The translations under genes were made by a program, and so were the position numbers. From the NCBI GenBank assembly GCA_021806765.1, contig JAJZQR010000184.1, positions 1-10,349 on the forward strand: a stretch of DNA of 10,349 nt. Reading direction: 5' to 3'. This document shows, in pieces, positions 1 to 4,592 of this stretch. The notes under the pieces are model-generated. The model saw nothing but the letters and a program-made list of their open reading frames with translations. It was not told where the DNA came from and ran no database searches. This stretch comes from Chloroflexota bacterium (GTDB taxonomy: Bacteria > Chloroflexota > UBA6077). The first letter of the stretch is position 1, and each line of letters begins with the position of its first letter.

Positions 1-735
1 CTGCAGTCGGCGATCCAGTCGCCCTTGCGGCACCCGGCCCTCAGCCGCCACCTGCGGGCGCCCCAGCCCCGGGGGATCCTGCTGGTGGGTCCTCCGGGCA
101 CCGGCAAGACCCTGGTGGCCAACGCCCTGGCCGGCGAGGCCGACGTCCCCTTCATCACCGTGGACCGGACACTGCTCCTCTCCAAGTGGCTGGGGGAGTC
201 GGAGAAGGCTCTTCGGGAGGTGTTCCGCAAGGCGAAGCAGAACTCCCCCTGCCTGCTGTTCTTCGACGACCTGGACGCCCTGGCCCCGGTCCGGGGGACG
301 GCGGGGGTGGACCAGGCCTCCGAGAGGCTGGTGAGCCAGCTGCTGAACGAGCTGGACGCCCTGGACGGCGACCTGGGGGTGGTGGTGCTGGCAGCCACCA
401 ACCGGGCAGACCTGGTGGACCCGGCCCTACTGCGCCCGGGGCGGTTCGACCTGCGACTGGAGTTCCCCCTGCCCGACCTGGAGAGCCGGCTGGACATCCT
501 TCGTGTCCACACCGAGGGACGTCCCCTGGCTCCCGAGGTGGATCTGGCCAGCCTGGCGCGGCAGGCCGAGGGGATGGCCGGCTCCCACCTGGAGGCTCTC
601 TGCCGTCGGGCGGCCTCCCTGGCCATGGGGGAGTTCCTGGAGGAGCACGGCTCGGCAGCCGACCGGCTGTACCAGCAGTGCACCATCGGTTCGGATCACT
701 TCCGGCGCGCGCTGGAGGAGGTAAGAGCTCGATAG
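1..735 (+). CDS. Cdc48/VCP-like AAA ATPase, C-terminal part (5' end outside window)
   Basis: The frame is open from base 1, so the gene starts upstream and only its last 244 residues are visible. They form one complete AAA+ module of the Cdc48/p97 type, which in that family uses ATP hydrolysis to unfold or extract proteins. Numbering from base 1, Walker A GPPGTGKT is at residues 30-37, the substrate-loop-like stretch LLLSKWLGESEKALR follows, Walker B LLFFDD is at 85-90, and the second region of homology ends LLRPGRFD with arginine-finger candidates R145 and R148. Pieces before Walker A (LRHPALSRHL) match the usual HPELF segment of D2 modules. A C-terminal helical lid ends in HFRRALEEVRAR. Odd point: the catalytic Walker B glutamate (normally FFDEID) is Asp90 (FFDDLD). 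Whether a second AAA module or an N domain lies upstream cannot be seen. The stop at 733-735 is one base from the stop of the convergent toxin gene. Confidence 0.93.
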   Translation: MQSAIQSPLRHPALSRHLRAPQPRGILLVGPPGTGKTLVANALAGEADVPFITVDRTLLLSKWLGESEKALREVFRKAKQNSPCLLFFDDLDALAPVRGTAGVDQASERLVSQLLNELDALDGDLGVVVLAATNRADLVDPALLRPGRFDLRLEFPLPDLESRLDILRVHTEGRPLAPEVDLASLARQAEGMAGSHLEALCRRAASLAMGEFLEEHGSAADRLYQQCTIGSDHFRRALEEVRAR

Positions 736-736
736 C

Positions 737-994
737 CTAGATCCCTCTGTACGCATCGCGGCGATGCCTGACGCGGACCACGGTCACCCGTCGGGCATCG
801 TCGTCGATCTCCAGAACGATGCGATAGTCCCCTACCCGAATCCGGTGGCCCCCCTCTGCCTCCAGCTTGCGGATCCCCGCAGGCCGGGGGTTTTCCCGCA
901 GGCCGCCAATAGTGTCCAGGACGCGACGGGCCACAGACGGAGGAAGGGAGGAAATGTCCTTCTCGGCGCGGGCCCTAAGCTCGACGCCGTACAT
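737..994 (-). CDS. RelE/ParE-family toxin of a type II toxin-antitoxin pair
   Basis: A protein of 85 residues (86 if the overlapping GTG at 997 is used; GTG and ATG are adjacent, and I prefer ATG at 994). It has the RelE/ParE superfamily pattern: an N-terminal strand YGVELRARAEKDI, helix SSLPPSVARRVLDTI, the central GLRENPRPAGIRKLEAEGGHRIRVGDYRIVLEID, and the basic C-terminus VVRVRHRRDAYRGI. RelE members cleave ribosome-bound mRNA, ParE members poison gyrase; the HRRDxYR ending is closer to RelE. The start overlaps the end of the upstream antitoxin gene by about 20 bases and has only a weak ribosome site, which suggests translational coupling. This order (antitoxin first) is usual. Its stop lies one base from the stop of the convergent AAA gene, with no visible terminator between them. 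Confidence 0.9.
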   Translation of the reverse strand: MYGVELRARAEKDISSLPPSVARRVLDTIGGLRENPRPAGIRKLEAEGGHRIRVGDYRIVLEIDDDARRVTVVRVRHRRDAYRGI

Positions 995-1265
995 CACGCT
1001 GCCGCTCGGCTTCCAACTCCCGAACGAACTCCTCCAGGGGCCGAGCAGGCTCGCGCTCGAGTCTCGCCTTCAGGACGTCCAGGCTGTCCTCCAGGTCCTC
1101 CAGCCGGTCCATCAGGGCCTCGTACTCCTCGATCCCGAGGAGTACGGCCTTCACCTTGCTGCGGGATGCTATGTAGTAGGGCTCCCGAGTCTCGCTCACC
1201 TCCTCGATCAGATTCGCCAGCTTCGGCCTGGCTTCGCTGATCGGGATGACCTTAACCTTCGCCAT
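975..1265 (-). CDS. Phd/YefM-family antitoxin
   Basis: A protein of 96 residues starting MAKVKVIPISEARPKLANLIEEV, the typical Phd/YefM N-terminal DNA-binding half (strand, then SEAR helix, then YYIASRSKVKAVLLGIEEYEAL). The C-terminal half (RLEDLEDSLDVLKARLEREPARPLEEFVREL) is acidic and helical, as expected for the toxin-neutralising tail. The frame extends 17 codons further upstream, but ATG at 1265 is chosen because AGGAGG lies six bases before it and the upstream extension would cover the promoter. In this family the antitoxin represses its own operon, alone and with the toxin; a palindrome over the -10 element is a matching candidate operator. It overlaps the toxin gene. Confidence 0.9.
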   Translation of the reverse strand: MAKVKVIPISEARPKLANLIEEVSETREPYYIASRSKVKAVLLGIEEYEALMDRLEDLEDSLDVLKARLEREPARPLEEFVRELEAERQRDVRRRA

Positions 1266-1286
1266 AGTACGCCTCCTTGTAACGTT

Positions 1287-1316
1287 GATCGTACTATCGT
1301 CGGTAACATCCGTCAA
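1287..1316 (-). promoter_or_regulatory. Promoter and candidate operator of the toxin-antitoxin operon
   Basis: Read on the minus strand: TTGACG at 1316-1311 (five of six against the -35 consensus), a 17-base spacer, and TACGAT at 1293-1288 (four of six against the -10). Transcription would start near 1281, giving a leader of about 15 bases that carries AGGAGG (1273-1278). The 12-bp stretch 1287-1298 (GATCGTACTATC on the plus strand) is palindromic at ten of twelve positions and overlaps the -10, a sensible place for repression by the Phd/YefM protein. The operator role is inferred from position only. Confidence 0.6.
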
Positions 1317-1383
1317 TCATCGCCGAGCGGAATGGGCTAAATCGACCCTCGCTGGCCACCTATCCCGGATTACTCATCGGCTT

Positions 1384-1407
1384 GTAGCCGCACCCTTCAC
1401 GGGTGCG
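1384..1407 (+). repeat. REP-like GTAG-footed hairpin, copy A
   Basis: GTAG at 1384-1387, one C, then a perfect hairpin: stem CGCACCC, loop TTCAC, stem GGGTGCG (1389-1407). It pairs with an inverted relative at 1450-1473. A GTAG foot next to a palindrome is the known signature of REP elements mobilised by RAYT-type transposases; none is in the window. Confidence 0.7.
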
Positions 1408-1449
1408 CGTAGCCATGTTCGGCAGAGCGCAGGCTCACCACGTGGACCG

Positions 1450-1473
1450 CGCAGGCGTAAAGCCTGCGGCTAC
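1450..1473 (-). repeat. REP-like GTAG-footed hairpin, copy B (inverted)
   Basis: On the minus strand: GTAG, one C, then stem CGCAGGC, loop TTTAC, stem GCCTGCG. It matches copy A except for two base pairs in the stem, both swapped in a compensating way, and one loop base. The two copies face each other about 42 bases apart with their GTAG feet outward, resembling a BIME (paired REPs). Confidence 0.7.
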
Positions 1474-1523
1474 AGGCTCTCTCTCTTGCCCCCGGCTGCC
1501 ATGGACAATCCAGGCTAAGACAC

Positions 1524-1553
1524 AAAAAAGCCGCCACCGGATCCGGTGGCGGC
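1524..1553 (-). terminator. Rho-independent terminator of the aminotransferase gene
   Basis: A perfect 24-bp palindrome at 1530-1553 (GCCGCCACCGGA and its complement) starts 20 bases past the aminotransferase stop. On the minus strand it is followed directly by six T residues (1529-1524). GC-rich stem plus U tract in the right orientation makes this a convincing intrinsic terminator. Confidence 0.9.
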
Positions 1554-1573
1554 CCCTGCAGGATCGTATGGCT

Positions 1574-2725
1574 CTACCTCTTCGCGTCCAACGAGGCCAG
1601 GTAGGCGCCCAACCGCCGGATCCCCTCCCCGATCCGCTCCAGGGAGGTGGCGTAGGAGAAGCGCAGGTACCCCTCGGCGTTGCTTCCGAAGTCGATCCCC
1701 GGCGCCACGGCCACTTTGGCGTTGCGGAGCAACTCGAAGGCGAAGGCCAGGGAATCCGAGGTGTACTTCCTGGCGTTGACCAGCATATAGAAGGCGCCGG
1801 TCGGCGGATGAGGGATCTGGAAGCCCAGCCCTCGCAATCCCTCCAACAGGTAGAGCCGCCGCTCCGCGTAGGTCTGCTTCATCCGCTCCACGTCGGCCGC
1901 CGACTCCTTCAGCGCTGCCACACCCGCCCACTGGACGAAGGCGTTGGCGGAGATGAAGAAGTTCTGCTGGATCTTCTGCATCGACCGAATGATCTCCTTC
2001 GGGGCGATGATGTACCCCAGCCGCCAGCCGGTCATGGCGTAGAGCTTCGAGAAACCGTTCAACACGCAGGCCTGGTCGGTAAACTCCAGGATGGAGTGCT
2101 CCTTACCCTCGTACACCAGGCCATGGTAGATCTCGTCGGACACCACCATGGGGCCCAACTGAGCGATCTGGGCCATCCGCTCGGCATCCAGGACTATCCC
2201 GGTGGGGTTGGAGGGGGAGTTGATCATGATCGCCCTGGTCCGAGAGCCGATCTTCTCTCGAAGGGCCTCCGCCCGAAGCTGGTAACCCTCCGACTCCAGG
2301 GCGTCCACGTACACGGGGACGCCATCGGCGAAGGTGATGTAGTTGGGGTAGCAGGCGTAGTAGGGGTTGGAGAGGATCACCTCGTCGCCGCCTTCCAGCA
2401 GCACGGAGTAGAGCATGAAGAGGGCGGGAGAGGTACCGGCGGTGACCATCACCTGGTCGGGGTCCACCTGAACCCCGTACCGCTGGTAGTAATACTCACA
2501 GATGGCCTCTCTCAGGGGCAGTATCCCCAGGCTGTTGGTGTAGTGGGTCTTCCCCTCGCGCATCGCCCTCTCGGCAGCCTCGCGGATGCAGAGCGGGGTG
2601 TCGAAGTCCGGCTCTCCCACCTCCATGTGGACGACGTCGGCGCCCGCCTTCTGAAGCCGCTCTGCCTCCTCCAGGACCTCCATAACCAGGAAGGGGGAGA
2701 CATCGGACCGCCTGTGGTTCGTCAT
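1574..2725 (-). CDS. Class I/II PLP-dependent aminotransferase (aspartate aminotransferase-like)
   Basis: 383 residues, the normal length for fold-type I aminotransferases. Visible landmarks: VGEPDF at 36-41, TAGTSPALF at 95-103 (cofactor phosphate region), NSPSNPTG with N173, SDEIY with D197 and Y200, the Schiff-base lysine K227 in GFSKLYAMTGWRLGY with R235, and R355 in GYLRFSYA, which in the family binds the substrate carboxylate. It transfers an amino group between an amino acid and a 2-oxo acid in the cytoplasm; the exact substrate (aspartate, alanine, aromatic or other) cannot be told from sequence alone. ATG at 2725 is chosen because GGAGGG lies 11 bases upstream and a terminator follows the stop. 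A four-codon open frame overlaps the start codon. It appears monocistronic: repeats lie upstream and the terminator at 1524-1553 downstream. Confidence 0.93.
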   Translation of the reverse strand: MTNHRRSDVSPFLVMEVLEEAERLQKAGADVVHMEVGEPDFDTPLCIREAAERAMREGKTHYTNSLGILPLREAICEYYYQRYGVQVDPDQVMVTAGTSPALFMLYSVLLEGGDEVILSNPYYACYPNYITFADGVPVYVDALESEGYQLRAEALREKIGSRTRAIMINSPSNPTGIVLDAERMAQIAQLGPMVVSDEIYHGLVYEGKEHSILEFTDQACVLNGFSKLYAMTGWRLGYIIAPKEIIRSMQKIQQNFFISANAFVQWAGVAALKESAADVERMKQTYAERRLYLLEGLRGLGFQIPHPPTGAFYMLVNARKYTSDSLAFAFELLRNAKVAVAPGIDFGSNAEGYLRFSYATSLERIGEGIRRLGAYLASLDAKR

Positions 2726-2733
2726 AGGAACAT
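2722..2733 (-). other. Mini-ORF (M-F-L-stop) overlapping the aminotransferase start
   Basis: On the minus strand ATG at 2733-2731 opens ATG TTC CTA TGA, whose stop shares the ATGA overlap with the aminotransferase start at 2725. The only ribosome site, GGAGGG, is 3 bases from this ATG and 11 from the gene start. Such an overlap could couple the two starts, but it may be chance. Nothing further supports its translation. Confidence 0.25.
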
Positions 2734-2757
2734 GAGCCCTCCTTGGCGAGGTGGATC

Positions 2758-2790
2758 CCCTCTCCCTTTGGGAGAGGGTCAGGGTGAGGG
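2758..2790 (-). repeat. CCCTCTCCC hairpin repeat, copy 1
   Basis: Perfect 9-bp stem: CCCTCTCCC (2758-2766), loop TTT, GGGAGAGGG (2770-2778), followed by the tail TCAGGGTGAGGG to 2790. The same hairpin and tail occur inverted at 3211-3242. It sits in the aminotransferase leader if the promoter at 2899 is real. Confidence 0.8.
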
Positions 2791-2898
2791 CTGAGCCAAC
2801 AGGAGAAACGCCAGGGAAGAAGAAAGAAGACCCTCACCCGCCAGTCGTCCTGCTACACGTGCGTGAATCGCGAGCGGAACAGACGGGAAGTAGAGCCA

Positions 2899-2907
2899 AT
2901 TATAACA
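2899..2907 (-). promoter_or_regulatory. Candidate extended -10 promoter for the aminotransferase
   Basis: On the minus strand the nine bases read TGTTATAAT, a perfect TATAAT with the TGn extension. There is no good -35 at 16-18 bases, which extended -10 promoters can tolerate. The start point would be near 2892, giving a leader of about 165 bases that includes the hairpin at 2758-2778. It stands out as an AT-rich spot in GC-rich surroundings. Confidence 0.5.
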
Positions 2908-2995
2908 CCAGCATCGCGGGCGCGCAGTTCTCAACCGGCACGGGGGGGTGCGGCGCAGGATTCCGGGAGACAAGAGCACAAGGGCTGCAGATGGC

Positions 2996-3079
2996 TGGAT
3001 TGGTGTAGGGGCGGGCGTCCCTGCCCGCCCTGGTACCTGGATTGGTGTAGGGGCGGGCGTCCCTGCCCGCCCTGGTACC
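2996..3079 (+). repeat. 42-bp tandem duplication carrying two GTAG-footed hairpins
   Basis: Two identical 42-bp units, 2996-3037 and 3038-3079, each starting TGGATTGGT and ending TGGTACC. Each holds GTAG (3005-3008 and 3047-3050) directly followed by a perfect hairpin: stem GGGCGGGC, loop GTCCCT, stem GCCCGCCC (3009-3030 and 3051-3072). Complete identity suggests a recent duplication. A third member lies inverted at 3110-3135. Confidence 0.88.
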
Positions 3080-3109
3080 TCGTACGATGGGGATATCCGA
3101 CGAGCTATC

Positions 3110-3135
3110 TGGCCGGCAGAGACGCCGGCCACTAC
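3110..3135 (-). repeat. GTAG-footed hairpin, diverged inverted copy
   Basis: On the minus strand: GTAG (3135-3132), then stem TGGCCGGC, loop GTCTCT, stem GCCGGCCA. Compared with the units at 3005-3072 it differs at two stem pairs (T-A for G-C, C-G for G-C), each changed on both sides, plus one loop base. The pairing is fully kept. Confidence 0.75.
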
Positions 3136-3210
3136 AGGAGTCTCTGCCATGGATGCAGGTTGCCTGGAGTGTTGCGCCACACCCCCGGCACGGTCGTCCG
3201 CCGAAACAGC

Positions 3211-3242
3211 CCTCACCCCGACCCTCTCCCAGGGGGAGAGGG
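3211..3242 (+). repeat. CCCTCTCCC hairpin repeat, copy 2, just past the glycosyltransferase stop
   Basis: Tail CCTCACCCCGA (3211-3221), then stem CCCTCTCCC (3222-3230), loop AGG, stem GGGAGAGGG (3234-3242). It ends three bases past the glycosyltransferase stop codon (3246-3248 on the minus strand). It has no U tract, so I do not call an intrinsic terminator, although a stem this strong could affect the transcript end. Confidence 0.8.
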
Positions 3243-3245
3243 AGA

Positions 3246-4376
3246 TTAGGCTACCTTCGTCCGTTCGATTACCTCTCGGTACAGATCCAGGTGGCGCATC
3301 GCCGTCTGCTCCACCGAAACCTGCTCGGCGTAGCGACGGGCACTGTCGCTCAGCTCGCGCCGCAGAGCGTCGTCGCGCAGCAGCTTCACCACGGCATCCC
3401 GGAAGCCGGCGGCATCCTCGGGATCCACCATAATCCCAGCCTGGCTGGATTCGACGTAGCTGCGAAGCCCCCCGACCGCGCTGGCCACTACGGGGGTCCC
3501 CACCGCACTGGCGGCCATGGAGGGACCGGAGGCAGCGGCCGACTGATAGGGCAGCACCAGCAGGTCGAAGCTGGCTACCAACTCCAGGAAGCCCTCGTTG
3601 TCCAGCAGGACGGGCAGGTAGAGGATGGAATCCTTCCTGGGGCTGGCCGCGATAGCCTCCTGCAGCTGGCGGGCATACTTCTCCCCCTCGACGCTGCCCG
3701 GTCGGGGGGCGCAGGCGGCCACCAGCAGGGCGTTAGAGGGAGCCTGATCCGCGATCCCCGCCCAGAGCTTCACGAACCAGTCGTACCGCTTGTACCATTC
3801 GGGGTATCCCACCATCCCCACCACCAGCCGGTTCGGGTAGCCGAATCGGGCCTTCGCATTGGGGAAGTGGGCCAGCTTCGGGGCCATGTGGGGGATTACC
3901 CTCACCTCCCCCGAGGGCCGCGCGGCGTAGGGAGTGTGGACGATGGTGGCGCCCACCAGACGGCCCACGGCGTCGATGTAGGCGAGCCGGTCGGCCACAC
4001 CCTCGTTGTCGGAGTGCATGGTCATCACCACCGGCTGCCCACCCACCTTCCATCCGAAGAGCGGGATCGCCAGATCGAAGGCGTCCGCGGCGCCCGAGCC
4101 GCGAGGAGCACCATAGCGCCGCCTGGCATACAGGCCGTACTCGAACTGGATGTGGACCACGTCCGGCTCCAGCTCGGCCACCTCCTGCTCCAGAGCCGAG
4201 TACCACTCGGGCTGCTCCAGGTCGATGACGGGGTGCACCGTCGGGGCCGGCGTGGCGTCGGTGTGGCAGATCACGTGCACGTCGTGACCCTGGCGGCGCA
4301 TCTCCTCCACCAGGGGCCGGGTGTAGGTATGGATGCCACAGTGCCTATCCCAACTGGTAACCATAGCTATCTTCAC
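3246..4376 (-). CDS. GT4-type glycosyltransferase
   Basis: 376 residues with the GT-B two-Rossmann layout: N-terminal half opens MKIAMVTSWDRHCGIHTYTRPLVEEM (CGIHTYT in place of the usual GGIGTY) and continues LEPDVVHIQFEYGLY; the C-terminal half runs from NRLVVGMVGYPEWYKRYDWF through FDLLVLPYQSAAASGPSMAASAVGTPVVASAVGGLRSYVE, the donor-binding region of GT4 enzymes. Such enzymes move a sugar from a nucleotide donor to a sugar, lipid or protein acceptor. Odd point: the E-x7-E motif of classical GT4 members is missing; the expected positions are Ser/Ala around residues 279-290, as in some GT4-like subgroups. GTG at 4376 is chosen because GGAGGG lies six bases before it and MKIAMVTSW is a typical start. 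Its neighbour is the alpha-glucan phosphorylase on the same strand, so a role in glucan metabolism or envelope sugars is possible but unproven. Confidence 0.85.
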   Translation of the reverse strand: MKIAMVTSWDRHCGIHTYTRPLVEEMRRQGHDVHVICHTDATPAPTVHPVIDLEQPEWYSALEQEVAELEPDVVHIQFEYGLYARRRYGAPRGSGAADAFDLAIPLFGWKVGGQPVVMTMHSDNEGVADRLAYIDAVGRLVGATIVHTPYAARPSGEVRVIPHMAPKLAHFPNAKARFGYPNRLVVGMVGYPEWYKRYDWFVKLWAGIADQAPSNALLVAACAPRPGSVEGEKYARQLQEAIAASPRKDSILYLPVLLDNEGFLELVASFDLLVLPYQSAAASGPSMAASAVGTPVVASAVGGLRSYVESSQAGIMVDPEDAAGFRDAVVKLLRDDALRRELSDSARRYAEQVSVEQTAMRHLDLYREVIERTKVA

Positions 4377-4393
4377 GGCTTTCCCTCCGCCGA

Positions 4394-4449
4394 GTCAACA
4401 GCAGGCACGCCTCTCGTGGGGAGAGGCGTGCCTGCTTGTGGTCAACAGC
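4394..4449. repeat. 16-bp-stem hairpin bracketed by a 9-bp direct repeat
   Basis: A perfect inverted repeat of 16 bp (AGCAGGCACGCCTCTC at 4400-4415) around loop GTGGG (4416-4420), closing at 4421-4436. It is flanked by GTCAACAGC at 4394-4402 and again at 4441-4449; the first copy slightly overlaps the stem base. It could be a tiny inserted element with a target duplication. It lies in the leader of the glycosyltransferase, ending 18 bases before its GTG on that strand, outside the ribosome site. Confidence 0.8.
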
Positions 4450-4468
4450 GCTAAATCTCGCTAGCCAC

Positions 4469-4497
4469 ACTATACCGTGCATGAAAGCCGGCCGCAA
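4469..4497 (-). promoter_or_regulatory. Candidate promoter for the glycosyltransferase
   Basis: On the minus strand TTGCGG (4497-4492, three of six) is followed by a 17-base spacer and TATAGT (4474-4469, five of six). Transcription would start near 4462, giving a leader of about 85 bases that contains the hairpin at 4400-4436. The -10 is good and the -35 weak. Confidence 0.4.
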
Positions 4498-4520
4498 GGG
4501 CAACAGAACAGCGGCAAGAC

Positions 4521-4544
4521 GTAGGGCAGGGCGCTCTGCCCTAC
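4521..4544. repeat. GTAG...CTAC hairpin, fourth member of the GTAG group
   Basis: GTAGGGCAG (4521-4529), loop GGCGCT, CTGCCCTAC (4536-4544): a 9-bp perfect stem in which GTAG itself is paired. It lies between the glucan phosphorylase stop and the glycosyltransferase promoter. No U tract follows on either strand. Confidence 0.7.
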
Positions 4545-4567
4545 GATACCCGATGTCCCCGCCTCAG

Positions 4568-4590
4568 CCCTCACCCCAACCCTCTCCCAG
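4568..4590 (+). repeat. CCCTCTCCC repeat, truncated copy 3 at the glucan phosphorylase stop
   Basis: CCCTCACCCCAA then CCCTCTCCCAG matches the tail and first stem arm of the copy at 3211-3242, but the second arm is missing. The break falls two bases before the glucan phosphorylase stop codon (4593-4595). Either the repeat lost its right half or it abuts the gene end after a deletion. Confidence 0.65.
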
Positions 4591-4592
4591 CC

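Larger units (their letters stand above)
1266..1573. other. Intergenic region with REP-like pair and terminator
   Basis: This 308-bp stretch separates the toxin-antitoxin promoter from the aminotransferase stop. It holds the toxin-antitoxin promoter (1287-1316), two GTAG-footed hairpins in inverted orientation (1384-1473) and the aminotransferase terminator (1524-1553). Short open frames on both strands show no recognisable protein and cross the palindromes, so I call no gene here. Confidence 0.7.
2726..3245. other. 520-bp gene-free region rich in palindromic repeats
   Basis: No frame here resembles a protein; the open frames run through palindromes and direct repeats. It contains an inverted pair of CCCTCTCCC hairpins at its two ends (2758-2790, 3211-3242), a candidate extended -10 promoter for the aminotransferase (2899-2907), a 42-bp direct duplication (2996-3079) carrying two GTAG-footed hairpins, and an inverted relative of these at 3110-3135. 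Stretches 2791-2890 and 3136-3210 show nothing I can name. It lies between two minus-strand genes and looks like a landing area for small repeats. Confidence 0.75.

Noticed and set aside
1403..2794. 463-codon open frame on the plus strand across the aminotransferase gene
   Set aside because: It is the antisense shadow of a complete aminotransferase with all active-site residues; its protein is His/Gly/Val-rich, has no family features and runs through the terminator and repeats.
2996..3135. CRISPR array
   Set aside because: There are only two direct units, immediately adjacent with no spacers, and a third inverted copy; no cas genes are in the window.
3222..3242. Intrinsic terminator for the glycosyltransferase
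   Set aside because: The stem is strong, but no U tract follows on the minus strand and the same hairpin occurs as a repeat elsewhere.
3087..4454. 455-codon open frame on the plus strand across the glycosyltransferase
   Set aside because: It is antisense to an intact glycosyltransferase and begins within the repeat region.
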